From Paenarthrobacter aurescens (GTDB lineage: Bacteria; Actinomycetota; Actinomycetes; Actinomycetales; Micrococcaceae): a DNA stretch of 64,000 nucleotides. Under the pieces are notes generated by a model that was given only the letters and a program-made list of their open reading frames with translations, was not told where the DNA came from and did no database searches. Position 1 is the first letter of the stretch, and the number at the start of each line of letters is the position of its first letter. The translations under genes were made by a program, and so were the position numbers. Shown in pieces: positions 1-7,771 of the stretch. The stretch lies in NCBI RefSeq assembly GCF_041549525.1, contig NZ_CP157456.1, positions 2,542,001-2,606,000 of the forward strand. The letters are read 5' to 3'.

Positions 1-423
1 GTGGGCATCCATGATGGCGGTAACGAGGTTGGTGGCACCGGGTCCTGAGGTGGCGATGCAAACGCCAACCCGTCCGGTAACCATGGCGTAGCCTTGCGCG
101 GCGTGGCCGGCTCCCTGTTCGTGACGGACCAGGATGTGATTCATGCTGGAGGCCATCAAGGGGTCGTAGGTGGGCAGGATCGCGCCACCGGGCAAACCGA
201 AAATATCGTCCACGCCGAGTTCTTCGAGCGAACGGACAATTGCTTGTGAGCCGGACATCACCGTTGGGGGTACAACGGTGTTCGGCCCAAGTACAGGAGA
301 GAGAGGTGCAGCAGCGTCGACGACGACGGCCTCAGCCGTACGGTCGACCTTTTCCGGAGCTTTGTAGGCTCCAGCGGACTTTGCAGCCATCAGCGAGGGG
401 CTGATCGGCGATCCTTTGCTCAT
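1..423 (-). CDS. ilvB: Acetolactate synthase large subunit, N-terminal part (cut by window edge)
   Basis: This encodes the first 141 residues of the large, catalytic subunit of acetolactate (acetohydroxyacid) synthase. The enzyme is ThDP-dependent and joins two pyruvates, or pyruvate and 2-oxobutyrate, as the first common step to valine, leucine and isoleucine. I translated the minus strand from ATG at 423. A variable leader of about 55 residues is followed by the ThDP-domain stretch [15 protein letters not shown] and by [15 protein letters not shown], whose Glu activates the cofactor, then [22 protein letters not shown] precedes the start. The gene continues past base 1, where ilvN and ilvC would normally follow. 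Expression is probably controlled by the attenuator at 471-592. Confidence 0.95.
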   Translation of the reverse strand, partial: MSKGSPISPSLMAAKSAGAYKAPEKVDRTAEAVVVDAAAPLSPVLGPNTVVPPTVMSGSQAIVRSLEELGVDDIFGLPGGAILPTYDPLMASSMNHILVRHEQGAGHAAQGYAMVTGRVGVCIATSGPGATNLVTAIMDAH

Positions 424-470
424 CGGACTCTTCCTTAGTGGATCTTCATTAGATGGATCTTGCTTCGGGG

Positions 471-511
471 AATAAAAAAACCCCTCAGCCTTCCGGCTCT
501 TCGAGGGGTTT
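471..511 (-). terminator. Rho-independent terminator of the ilvB attenuator
   Basis: On the minus strand a 9-bp stem (plus-strand arms 478-486 AAACCCCTC and 503-511 GAGGGGTTT) encloses a smaller AGCC/GGCT hairpin and runs into a tract of seven T. It lies between the 17-codon leader peptide (539-592) and the ilvB start at 423, which is the position of an attenuator. Two competing stems can be drawn upstream. One pairs 575-583 with 523-531 (9 bp, TTCGTTACC/GGTAACGAA). The other pairs 545-551 with 512-518 (7 bp, CACGCGC/GCGCGTG). Confidence 0.85.
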
Positions 512-538
512 GCGCGTGACGGTTCGTTACCAGTCGGG

Positions 539-592
539 CTAAGCCACGCGCTTGGTAAGGACGACGACGCCAACGGTAACGAATGTGATCAT
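539..592 (-). CDS. ilv leader peptide, 17 aa
   Basis: A short open frame on the minus strand encodes [17 protein letters not shown] and then TAG. Eight of its 17 residues are branched-chain amino acids (six Val, one Leu, one Ile), including the run VVVL. A GAGGG purine tract lies about 12 bases before the ATG. The frame sits upstream of a T-tailed terminator and of ilvB, and its codons 4-6 form one arm of a 9-bp stem. This fits ribosome-mediated attenuation of the ilvBNC operon, as established in Corynebacterium glutamicum. Stalling at the Val/Leu codons would change which hairpin forms. The coding call rests on composition and position. Confidence 0.8.
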   Translation of the reverse strand: MITFVTVGVVVLTKRVA

Positions 593-611
593 GCGTTCAG
601 TGTTCCCTCTA

Positions 612-650
612 AGTGAGATACGTGTCAATTGACCACTATCGTATCTCACT
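612..650. promoter_or_regulatory. Long dyad in the ilvB promoter region
   Basis: There are perfect 11-bp inverted arms at 612-622 (AGTGAGATACG) and 640-650 (CGTATCTCACT), separated by 17 bases that include the small palindrome TCAATTGA. The dyad lies 20-58 bases upstream of the ilv leader peptide, where the promoter should be. On the minus strand it contains TTGACA- and TACGAT-like hexamers. It could be a repressor or activator operator for the ilvB operon, or the end signal of ilvD, although it has no T tract. The bound protein is unknown. Confidence 0.45.
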
Positions 651-717
651 ATTTGGACAGCGATGTCCGCCTGCCGGACTCCGGCCGTCTCATGACAACC
701 GGAGTCCCAAACAGGAA

Positions 718-2439
718 TTATCCGCAGTACGCCCCGGTGGAAGCACTGTGGACAAGCTTTGCGTACTTGGCCAGCACGCCTTTGGTGAACTTGGCGGGAA
801 GCGGCTCCCAGCCCTCCTTGCGGGCTTCGAGTTCGGCTTCGTCAACCAGGAGATCGAAGGAACGTGCGGCAATGTCCACGCGGATGCGGTCGCCGTCCTT
901 CACAAAGGCAATGGGCCCGCCGTCCACAGCTTCAGGCGCAACGTGTCCAATGCACAGGCCTGTTGTGCCTCCTGAGAAGCGGCCATCGGTCAGCAGCAGG
1001 ACATCCTTGCCAAGGCCCGCACCCTTGATGGCTCCGGTGATCGCCAGCATCTCGCGCATGCCCGGGCCTCCCTTGGGGCCCTCGTATCGGATGACCACAA
1101 CATCACCCTTGTTGATCTCACCGTTGTCCAGCGCACTCAGGGCGCCCTGCTCGCGCTCAAAGACACGCGCAGTCCCCTCAAAGACGTCGGCATCGAAGCC
1201 TGCACTCTTGACGACGGCGCCCTCCGGAGCCATGGAACCGTGAAGGATGGTGATGCCGCCGGTCTTGTGGATGGGGTTGTCCAGGGCGCGGAGGATTTTG
1301 CCGTCCAGGTCCGGCGGGTTGATGGAGGCAAGGTTTTCAGCAAGTGTCTTGCCCGTAACGGTGAGGCAGTCACCGTGCAGCAGTCCGGCGTCGAGCAGTG
1401 CCTTCATGATGACCGGTACGCCACCGATCTTGTCGACGTCGGTCATCACGTAACGGCCGAAAGGCTTGAGGTCACCCAAGTGCGGAATTTTGTCCCCGAT
1501 GCGGTTGAAGTCCTCCAGCGTCAGCTCAACCTCGGCTTCACGGGCGATCGCGAGCAAGTGCAGCACGGCGTTGGTGGAACCGCCGAACGCCATGGTGACG
1601 GCAATGGCATTCTCGAAGGCTTTTTTGGTCATGATGTCCCGCGCTGTGATTCCCAGGCGCAGCAGGTTCACTACCGCTTCGCCGGACTTGCGGGCAAAGT
1701 CATCACGACGGCGGTCTGCCGAGGGCGGGGCGGCTGAACCCGGGAGGGACATGCCCAGTGCCTCGCCGATGCAGGCCATGGTGTTGGCCGTATACATGCC
1801 GCCGCAAGCACCCTCGCCGGGACAAATGGCCTTCTCGATCCGGGTGAGGTCTTCCATGCTCATCTTCCCGGCGGCGCAGGCCCCCACGGCCTCGAAGGCA
1901 TCAATGAGGGTGACTTCCTTCTCTGAGCCGTCTTCGAGCTTCACCCAGCCCGGCATGATGGAGCCTGCGTAGAGGAAGACCGATGCGAGGTCCAGACGGG
2001 CCGCGGCCATGAGCATGCCCGGAAGAGATTTGTCGCAGCCGGCAAGGAGCACCGAGCCATCAATACGCTCGGCCTGCATTACCGTTTCCACGGAGTCTGC
2101 AATGACCTCACGGGAAACCAGGGAAAAGTGCATGCCCTCGTGGCCCATGGAGATGCCGTCCGACACGGAGATGGTGCCGAATTGCATGGGGAAACCACCG
2201 CCGGCGTGGACGCCTTCCTTGGCACCCTGGGCGAGGCGGTTAAGGGAAAGATTGCAGGGAGTGATCTCGTTCCATGAACTCGCAACGCCAATCTGCGGTT
2301 TGGCGAAGTCGTCGTCGCCCATGCCCACCGCACGGAACATGCCACGGGCAGGGGCCGCATGAATGCCGTCGGTTACCACCCGGCTACGGGGTTTGATGTC
2401 CGGGGTGTTCGTTGTCGCAATCGGGGTGGTCTCACTCAT
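718..2439 (-). CDS. ilvD: Dihydroxy-acid dehydratase
   Basis: The 573-residue product is an iron-sulfur lyase of the branched-chain amino acid pathway. It dehydrates 2,3-dihydroxyisovalerate and 2,3-dihydroxy-3-methylvalerate to the 2-oxo acids. The full family length is present. Diagnostic stretches are [11 protein letters not shown] (Cys62), [10 protein letters not shown] (cluster Cys plus the Lys usually carbamylated) and [16 protein letters not shown] (cluster Cys). The C-terminal [19 protein letters not shown] is the family substrate and metal region. I chose the ATG at 2439; the reading frame extends 15 codons further upstream without family character. The gene points towards the ilvB operon but is separated from it by the dyad and attenuator, so the two are probably transcribed separately. 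Confidence 0.96.
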   Translation of the reverse strand: MSETTPIATTNTPDIKPRSRVVTDGIHAAPARGMFRAVGMGDDDFAKPQIGVASSWNEITPCNLSLNRLAQGAKEGVHAGGGFPMQFGTISVSDGISMGHEGMHFSLVSREVIADSVETVMQAERIDGSVLLAGCDKSLPGMLMAAARLDLASVFLYAGSIMPGWVKLEDGSEKEVTLIDAFEAVGACAAGKMSMEDLTRIEKAICPGEGACGGMYTANTMACIGEALGMSLPGSAAPPSADRRRDDFARKSGEAVVNLLRLGITARDIMTKKAFENAIAVTMAFGGSTNAVLHLLAIAREAEVELTLEDFNRIGDKIPHLGDLKPFGRYVMTDVDKIGGVPVIMKALLDAGLLHGDCLTVTGKTLAENLASINPPDLDGKILRALDNPIHKTGGITILHGSMAPEGAVVKSAGFDADVFEGTARVFEREQGALSALDNGEINKGDVVVIRYEGPKGGPGMREMLAITGAIKGAGLGKDVLLLTDGRFSGGTTGLCIGHVAPEAVDGGPIAFVKDGDRIRVDIAARSFDLLVDEAELEARKEGWEPLPAKFTKGVLAKYAKLVHSASTGAYCG

Positions 2440-2530
2440 GGTCCAAAGTCTATGTGCACCGGACACTTGCAGGCGCTGTTGCACGCCGGGTTAAGCCCAT
2501 ACTTTCCAATATTGCGGTTATTACCGGCCC

Positions 2531-3463
2531 TCAGATGTTCACATGTGAGGCATTGAGTTCCTTGGCGATCGCGGCAGCTTCGCTCTTGAGCATGTCCAAA
2601 ACGATCCCGATAGTGGATCTCGCGGCCACCTCCTGCCGCGACAAAGCCACAATGCTCCTGCTCGCCTTCACCCCGGTGAGGGGGCGAAGAACCAGACCAC
2701 GCCGCGCGCTTGCCCGGGCCGTGTACCGAGGCAGGAGGCAGATGCCGTGCCCTGCTCCCACCAAGGCCTCAAGCACCCTCAGGTCCGGGTATCGCTGCCC
2801 CCTGGAGGCCCGCCTGCCTGCAAGGAGTTCTATCTGGCGAAGGACAGTGTCGAAAGGAAATCCCTCCGGCACTCCTATCCATGGGTAATCAATGACGTCC
2901 GGCGGGCTTAGCCGGACTTTGGCCGCCAAGGGATGACCAGCGGGCATGGCCACGTCCAGAGCTTCTTCCAAAAGGGGAACTACCGTCAGGCCTTTCTTGG
3001 CGAAAACCTCCGGACCGTTCACACTGTGCGCCAGAACGATGTCGTAGTCGGCCACCAAGGGAGCGAAGTGGGCGGTTCCGGGATCCTCGAAGTGAGCATC
3101 AAAACTGAGCCCCTCAACGGAGGCAACCCGGTGCAACACTCCGGGAAGCAGCATTTCAGCAGCACTGGGAAAGAAAGCTGCGGAGACCCGTGTCTGCCAA
3201 CCTTTCCGGTATGTGTCAATGGTGGACTCGGCCCTGGCCATGGCTGTGGCTATGTCCGATGCCGCGGCGGCCATGGCCAGTCCTGCTTCCGTGAGCTGAA
3301 CTCCCCGGCCCACCTTCTCCACCAGGACAACGCCGATCTCGGCTTGAAGTGTTTTCAACTGCTGCGAAACGGCAGAGGCCGTGACATTCATTGCTTCGGC
3401 AGTTGCGCCAACACTTTGCCGGTCCGCCAATTCGCGCAGAATCTGCAGCCTTTTGAAGTCCAT
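2531..3463 (-). CDS. LysR-family transcriptional regulator
   Basis: The 310-residue product is a LysR-type DNA-binding regulator. Residues 1-60 form the winged helix-turn-helix (FKRLQILRELADRQSVGATAEAMNVTASAVSQQLKTL is split here by its recognition helix, SAVSQQLK). A linker helix and a periplasmic-binding-like effector domain from about residue 90 follow. It lies 91 bases upstream of ilvD on the same strand, so ilvD is a plausible target, but the effector cannot be read from sequence. The C-terminus ends in ELNASHVNI with no truncation. Confidence 0.88.
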   Translation of the reverse strand: MDFKRLQILRELADRQSVGATAEAMNVTASAVSQQLKTLQAEIGVVLVEKVGRGVQLTEAGLAMAAAASDIATAMARAESTIDTYRKGWQTRVSAAFFPSAAEMLLPGVLHRVASVEGLSFDAHFEDPGTAHFAPLVADYDIVLAHSVNGPEVFAKKGLTVVPLLEEALDVAMPAGHPLAAKVRLSPPDVIDYPWIGVPEGFPFDTVLRQIELLAGRRASRGQRYPDLRVLEALVGAGHGICLLPRYTARASARRGLVLRPLTGVKASRSIVALSRQEVAARSTIGIVLDMLKSEAAAIAKELNASHVNI

Positions 3464-3642
3464 GGAGCCAGACTAGGTGACCGAAGGCAATTAACCGGTC
3501 CCGAATTCTTTTCACTCCCTGCTTAGTCAGGAAGCTGATATTTACGGCGAAGCAGCAGGTCAAACGCTGGACAGCCCATAAGGAGGCACGTAACGTCGGG
3601 AATACCACGAGCTGCACCCCTGTGAGCAGAAGGGCTTCCACC

Positions 3643-4671
3643 ATGGACTGGTTAATTTGGGTCATTGTCATTGTTTTGGTCGTCGCGATTGTTTGGTGGC
3701 TGATGAACCGCAACAAGGCGCGGACAACCGATGCCACCGCAAGCCGGGCTCCGGCCGATGACCGCGTGTCCGGAAACACCGTGACCGCCGCCCCGGCAGC
3801 CATGGAGCCAAGCAACACAGCTTCCATGCCGGATCCCGCTGCAACGGCAGCAGGTGTAGCAGGCCTGGCGGGGGTCACCAATTCCGGCAAATCCGCCACG
3901 GAGGGCAGCGGCCCCAGGTTCAACGAGCCTGATGTTGCCGACCCGGATGCCACCGAAGCAGATGTTGCCCACGGAGCGTCCCCCGCTGCAGCGGAATCCC
4001 CCACTGCAGCAGAACCCCCCACAGCAGCAGACGTGGAGACCGAGCCGCGCGCCGCCGTCGACGATTCTCCGGCAGCTCCCGCCACAGACGCCCGGCCGGC
4101 TGCAACTCCGGGCTTGGGCGTTGCCGAACCCGTCATCGCTTCCCCCTCAGTGGCCGAGCCGGTCATTGACGAACCGGTAGTGGCAGAGCCTGTGGTGGAC
4201 ACGGACGCGAAGGTTCACGCGGCCGACGCCGGCGATGCTGTCCACCGGGACTCCGGTTCTGCAGCGGCAACCTCTACCCCGGACACCGGCGGGGTCCTGG
4301 CTGAGGACACCGCAAAGGCGGATGCAGCAGCCGATAAGGCCGAATGGGAATCTTCCTGGACGGATGCCGGCGGCACCCCGGTCCATCATCACGAATACAC
4401 GGACCCACACTCCCCCACGTTGCCGGGCGCGGAGTCCGCTGCAGCCGAAGATTCGGCGGGCTCAGGCCATCTGGCTGTCGAGCACCCTTATGGGACCGGC
4501 TCCTCAAGCGCACCAGGGGACGCCTATCCCGTTAAAGCCAGCGCAGCTGCCATGACCTACCACGATGAAGACACTGCCGGCTATGAAGACGCTCCCGCTG
4601 ACGTGTGGTTCGAATCATCCGCGCACGCCGAAGCAGCGGGCTTCCGGCCACCCCGCCGCAACAGGCACTGA
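3643..4671 (+). CDS. Membrane-anchored Ala/Pro/Glu-rich protein of unknown function
   Basis: The 342-residue product has a single N-terminal membrane helix (DWLIWVIVIVLVVAIVWWLM, residues 2-21). A short basic patch (NRNKAR) follows, then a long hydrophilic, low-complexity tail rich in Ala, Pro, Val, Asp and Glu with imperfect AEPVI/EPVVAEPVV repeats around residues 155-190. The C-terminal third is richer in His, Tyr and Gly. The topology suggests a short extracytoplasmic N-terminus and a cytoplasmic tail. I chose ATG 3643 because AGAAGG lies 9 bases upstream; a GTG at 3622 is also in frame. No enzyme motif is visible and I do not recognise the family. Confidence 0.65.
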   Translation: MDWLIWVIVIVLVVAIVWWLMNRNKARTTDATASRAPADDRVSGNTVTAAPAAMEPSNTASMPDPAATAAGVAGLAGVTNSGKSATEGSGPRFNEPDVADPDATEADVAHGASPAAAESPTAAEPPTAADVETEPRAAVDDSPAAPATDARPAATPGLGVAEPVIASPSVAEPVIDEPVVAEPVVDTDAKVHAADAGDAVHRDSGSAAATSTPDTGGVLAEDTAKADAAADKAEWESSWTDAGGTPVHHHEYTDPHSPTLPGAESAAAEDSAGSGHLAVEHPYGTGSSSAPGDAYPVKASAAAMTYHDEDTAGYEDAPADVWFESSAHAEAAGFRPPRRNRH

Positions 4672-4694
4672 TCCGGCGGACGGTCAGGGACACC

Positions 4695-5858
4695 ATGGTT
4701 GTGACACATGGCAGGCACCACCGGGAACGGCGTGAACGTTTGGTGCCTGCCATTGCGCTCGCTCTGCCCTTGTCCCTGCTGCTGATCCTCAGTGGATGTA
4801 CGGGCAGTCCATCCTCGCCCGGAACCGCAGCAACACCGGTGGCCACGTCCGGGGCTCCTGCCACGGAAGGCGGGCAACCAACCACCGCGTCACCAATGGC
4901 CCCGGAAGTGGCCCAAAAGCTCGACGTCGGACTCCAGCTGCCGTGGTCGGTAGTCTTCCTGCCCGATGGCACAGCTGTAGTCTCCGAACGTGACTCCGCC
5001 CGGATCAAGAGCATCCGCAATGGCCAAGCCGCCACTGTTGGTGAGGTTCCCGGCGTCGACCCCGGCGGAGAAGGGGGCCTGCTGGGTTTGGCCCTCTCAC
5101 CCGGCTTCGCAACGGACCGGTGGCTTTACGCGTATTTCACCTCCCCGGATGACAACCGGATTGCACGCATGAAGCTGACCGGGGACGCGGGTGGGACGCT
5201 GGCTCTGGGTGAGCCGGAAGTGGTCTTTTCCGGCATGCCCAAGGCTTCCACGCACAACGGGGGCCGCATACGATTCGGTCCCGATGGACTCCTGTACGTA
5301 GGCACCGGCGATTCCCAACGCAGGGAACAACCACAGGACACCAACGCCCTGGGCGGCAAGATCCTGCGGCTCACTCCGGAAGGCCGCCCGGCCCCGGGGA
5401 ACCCGTTCGGTGAGAACCCCGTCTACAGCTACGGGCACCGAAACGTGCAGGGACTGGCTTGGGACAGCGATGGACGTCTTTGGGCCAGCGAATTCGGCCC
5501 GGACGTGGATGATGAGTTGAACCTGATCACCCCTGGCGGCAACTATGGTTGGCCTGCAGTGACCGGCGCGCCGGGCCGCAGCGGCATGATCGACGCGAAG
5601 GTGGTCTGGCCGTCAACCTCCGAGGCCTCACCCAGCGGACTCGAAATCGTTGACGGCATCGCCTATACGGGGGCGCTCCGCGGGCAACGACTCTGGGCGG
5701 TTCCACTCGATGGGGAGACCGCGGGCTCGCCTGTGGCTTATTTCACAGGTCAATACGGGCGCCTGCGGGACGTTGCCCGCGCCCCCGACGGCACCCTTTG
5801 GGTGATCAGCAACAACAAAAACCCCGATTTTGCGCTGATTCTGAGGGCAGGACGGTAA
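4695..5858 (+). CDS. PQQ-type glucose/sorbosone dehydrogenase-like lipoprotein
   Basis: The 387-residue product starts with a basic lipoprotein signal peptide ending in the lipobox LILSGC (Cys about residue 34). The rest is a six-bladed beta-propeller of the GSDH family of soluble quinoprotein sugar dehydrogenases. Hallmarks are LQLPWSVVFLPDGTAVVSERD, GLLGLALSPGF, THNGGRIRFGPDGLLYVGTGD (the catalytic His region), YSYGHRNVQGLAWDSDGRLWASEFGP and DELNLITPGGNYGWP. It would act outside the membrane and oxidise a sugar or sugar alcohol with bound PQQ, but the substrate is unknown and some members lack activity. The start at 4695 follows TCAGGGA. Confidence 0.9.
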   Translation: MVVTHGRHHRERRERLVPAIALALPLSLLLILSGCTGSPSSPGTAATPVATSGAPATEGGQPTTASPMAPEVAQKLDVGLQLPWSVVFLPDGTAVVSERDSARIKSIRNGQAATVGEVPGVDPGGEGGLLGLALSPGFATDRWLYAYFTSPDDNRIARMKLTGDAGGTLALGEPEVVFSGMPKASTHNGGRIRFGPDGLLYVGTGDSQRREQPQDTNALGGKILRLTPEGRPAPGNPFGENPVYSYGHRNVQGLAWDSDGRLWASEFGPDVDDELNLITPGGNYGWPAVTGAPGRSGMIDAKVVWPSTSEASPSGLEIVDGIAYTGALRGQRLWAVPLDGETAGSPVAYFTGQYGRLRDVARAPDGTLWVISNNKNPDFALILRAGR

Positions 5859-5882
5859 GGCCGGAGGCGGCGAACCGCTGAT

Positions 5883-5911
5883 TTCACACTTCGGCGGAAG
5901 TCGTGTAGAGT
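5883..5911 (+). promoter_or_regulatory. Promoter of the first tRNA-Lys gene
   Basis: TTCACA (5883-5888) and TAGAGT (5906-5911) are separated by exactly 17 bases, which fits a housekeeping sigma promoter. The -10 and the following 20 bases (5903-5928) recur upstream of the second tRNA-Lys at 6177-6202 with 24 of 26 bases identical. This supports a functional promoter and leader. The second copy keeps TAGAGT but has a poor -35 hexamer. Confidence 0.6.
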
Positions 5912-5976
5912 TACATGTCGTTGCGGAGATCGCCGGAGAAAGAAAAGCTTCTCAGGCAGGAACCAAATCAACAGCT

Positions 5977-6052
5977 GCACCTCTAGCTCAACTGGCAGAG
6001 CAATTGACTCTTAATCAATGGGTTCCGGGTTCGAGTCCCGGGGGGTGCACCA
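5977..6052 (+). tRNA. tRNA-Lys (anticodon CTT), copy 1
   Basis: The gene is 73 bases plus an encoded CCA. The acceptor stem pairs GCACCTC (5977-5983) with GGGGTGC (6042-6048), with one G-T pair. The D arm is AGCTCAACTGGCAGAGCA, the anticodon loop is GACTCTTAATC with CTT, and the T arm contains GGTTCGAGTCC. The discriminator base is A6049, followed by CCA at 6050-6052. It is identical in sequence to copy 2 at 6248, and each copy has its own promoter and terminator. Confidence 0.97.
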
Positions 6053-6057
6053 AGGAG

Positions 6058-6095
6058 AAGGCCTTGGAGTGATTATCACTCCAAGGCCTTTTTGT
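6058..6095 (+). terminator. Terminator of tRNA-Lys copy 1
   Basis: A perfect 15-bp stem (6058-6072 AAGGCCTTGGAGTGA with 6076-6090) has the 3-base loop TTA and is followed by TTTTTGTGTTTT. It lies six bases after the CCA end of the tRNA. Confidence 0.9.
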
Positions 6096-6247
6096 GTTTT
6101 GCGGGACAACTCATTCAAGACAACACATGGCGTTCATCACGCCCTGCGCATTCTGGTCCCCAGGCACAAAAAAGTGGTGTAGAGTTATTTGTCGTTGCGG
6201 AGGTCAACGAGGAATGCGAATTCCCCGAATAAGCCGAAACAATAGCC

Positions 6248-6323
6248 GCACCTCTAGCTCAACTGGCAGAGCAATTGACTCTTAATCAATGGGTTCCGGG
6301 TTCGAGTCCCGGGGGGTGCACCA
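6248..6323 (+). tRNA. tRNA-Lys (anticodon CTT), copy 2
   Basis: The sequence is identical to the tRNA at 5977 over the full mature length, including encoded CCA (6321-6323), and lies 271 bases downstream. The duplicated block includes the -10/leader segment (6177-6202), but the intervening spacer and terminator sequences differ. This is therefore an old tandem duplication that has diverged outside the tRNA and promoter. Confidence 0.97.
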
Positions 6324-6327
6324 CAAT

Positions 6328-6370
6328 AAAAAGGCTCCGGATCGTAACTACGATCCGGAGCCTTTTTCTT
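6328..6370 (+). terminator. Terminator of tRNA-Lys copy 2
   Basis: The arms 6328-6346 and 6349-6367 are perfectly complementary for 19 bp, with the core GGCTCCGGATCGTA. The plus-strand T tract is at 6363-6367. It is unrelated in sequence to the terminator after copy 1. Confidence 0.9.
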
Positions 6371-6415
6371 TCCATGCCGGGGCTTCCCCAAGGAAGCCCC
6401 GGCCACAGGCTTACG

Positions 6416-6883
6416 TCAGACTTGCGGCAAGTCAGTGTCGATCTCGTGGGCTTGCTGTTCCGGCGCCGGCAACCCGGCCAGGCCGCGGACAACGATCCGA
6501 AGTTCCTCGCGAAGCCTTGCGGTGTCCACAGCAACGGGCGACAAAACATCCTGCTCAAGCTTTACTGCTTCTGCAAGAGCTGCAATACCGGCGTCAGTGA
6601 GGGTCACCACGTGACTTCGGCGGTCCGAATCGCTGCGTTGCCGGGTCACATGCCCGTGCAGTTCAAGCCTTGCGAGGGTAGTACCCATCGTCTGGGCCTT
6701 GACCCTCGCAACTTCGGCCAAAGCCGCCTGGGTGATGGCACCCTTGGCAGCCAACACCTGCATGGCAATGACACCGGCGTGGGTCAGGCCGATGGACTTC
6801 AATTTTTCGTTCCACGAGATTTCCACCAGGCGCGCAGCTGTCGAAAGCAAACGGGTGGTGGGCCATCTCTCCATATCTGGCAT
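6416..6883 (-). CDS. MarR-family transcriptional regulator
   Basis: The 155-residue product is a winged-helix MarR protein. The DNA-binding core spans about residues 45-105 and includes ITQAALAEVARVKAQTMGTTLARLE and the wing GHVTRQRSDSDRRSHVVTLTDAG. MarR dimers usually repress nearby efflux or redox genes and release DNA on binding a phenolic ligand or on oxidation. This gene is divergent from the peroxiredoxin gene bcp, with only 84 bases between starts. Joint regulation in response to oxidative or xenobiotic stress is a reasonable guess, but I see no clear palindrome in that gap. Confidence 0.88.
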   Translation of the reverse strand: MPDMERWPTTRLLSTAARLVEISWNEKLKSIGLTHAGVIAMQVLAAKGAITQAALAEVARVKAQTMGTTLARLELHGHVTRQRSDSDRRSHVVTLTDAGIAALAEAVKLEQDVLSPVAVDTARLREELRIVVRGLAGLPAPEQQAHEIDTDLPQV

Positions 6884-6967
6884 GCCGACAGTATATGCGC
6901 GGAAGCGGTGAGGGCGCGGCCTCTGGCACTAAACTGAGAAATCGCGAACACTGGCAAGGAGCATATT

Positions 6968-7441
6968 TTGGCTGAACGACTTATCCCGGGGGACATCGCC
7001 CCGGACTTCACACTTGAGGATGAAACCGGCAAAAGCGTGAGCTTGTCGGACCTGCGCGGTCGCAAAACCATCCTCTATTTCTACCCGGCAGCTTCCACTC
7101 CCGGATGCACCAAGGAAGCCTGCGATTTCCGCGACACGCTGGGGTCACTGAAAGCTGCCGGTTACCAGGTTGTTGGCGTCTCCCCCGATTCCGTCAAAGC
7201 ACTTGCCAAGTTCAGCGAAGAAGAACAGCTGAGCTTCCCGCTGCTCTCGGACGAGGACCACGCAGTGGCCGAGGCCTACGGAGCCTGGGGTGAGAAAAAG
7301 AACTACGGGCGCAGCTACATGGGATTGATCCGGTCCACGCTGGTGATTGATCCCGAGGGAAAGGTTTCCCTGGCCCAGTACAACGTGCGTGCCACTGGGC
7401 ACGTTGCCAAGCTCCGGCGGGATCTCAAGCTGGACAACTAA
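6968..7441 (+). CDS. bcp: Thioredoxin-dependent peroxiredoxin (BCP/PrxQ type)
   Basis: The 157-residue product is a small cytoplasmic peroxidase that reduces H2O2 and organic hydroperoxides with electrons from thioredoxin. The peroxidatic motif is YPAASTPGCTKEACDFRD, with Cys47 as the peroxidatic cysteine and Cys52 as the resolving cysteine. This is the atypical two-Cys layout of the BCP subfamily. The length is normal for the family. The start is TTG at 6968, seven bases after AAGGAG, and no better start exists. It is transcribed divergently from the MarR gene and followed by tRNA-Leu. Confidence 0.95.
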   Translation: MAERLIPGDIAPDFTLEDETGKSVSLSDLRGRKTILYFYPAASTPGCTKEACDFRDTLGSLKAAGYQVVGVSPDSVKALAKFSEEEQLSFPLLSDEDHAVAEAYGAWGEKKNYGRSYMGLIRSTLVIDPEGKVSLAQYNVRATGHVAKLRRDLKLDN

Positions 7442-7504
7442 CAGGTACACTGGAGGCCGGTATATGGCAGTTGCCCTTCTTTCAGACGGTCCAATTGCCT
7501 GCCA

Positions 7505-7586
7505 GCGCGAGTGGTGAAATTGGCAGACACGCAGGATTTAGGTTCCTGTGCCTTCGGGCGTGGGGGTTCAAGTCCCCCCTTGCGCA
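7505..7586 (+). tRNA. tRNA-Leu (anticodon TAG)
   Basis: This is an 82-base class II tRNA. The acceptor stem pairs GCGCGAG (7505-7511) with CTTGCGC (7579-7585), with one G-T pair. The D arm contains GGTGAAATTGGCAGAC and the anticodon stem-loop is CAGGATTTAGGTTCCTG with TAG. A long variable arm (TGCCTTCGGGCG) precedes GGGGGTTCAAGTCCCCC. The discriminator is A7586 and CCA is not encoded (CAG follows), unlike the two tRNA-Lys genes. Confidence 0.96.
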
Positions 7587-7597
7587 CAGTTACATCA

Positions 7598-7629
7598 ATA
7601 CCCCCGGTTGCAAAGCCGGGGGTATTTTT
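7598..7629 (+). terminator. Terminator of tRNA-Leu
   Basis: A 10-bp stem (7598-7607 ATACCCCCGG with 7616-7625 CCGGGGGTAT) is followed by a T5 tract, 12 bases after the tRNA end. Confidence 0.9.
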
Positions 7630-7771
7630 CTCCTCAAGCAGCCGGGGGATCCTGAAGGTGCGCTGAAAGCTGGAAATGTACTGGGAAGCGCACTCAGGAC
7701 GTTCAACTAGACTGGAATGCGGTCTGGCCGAAGCCGGCCACAGCACTTCCAACCGGCTTGAGGGGACACGA

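Noticed and set aside
3579..3592. Strong AAGGAGG ribosome-site-like sequence
   Set aside because: No ATG, GTG or TTG start lies 5-12 bases downstream in an open frame. It is more than 50 bases before the real start at 3643, so I regard it as chance.
3216..4202. 328-residue minus-strand frame overlapping the LysR gene and the membrane-anchored protein gene
   Set aside because: It has low-complexity Gly/Ser/Ala sequence antisense to the Ala/Pro-rich gene. It crosses both gene boundaries and has no ribosome site.
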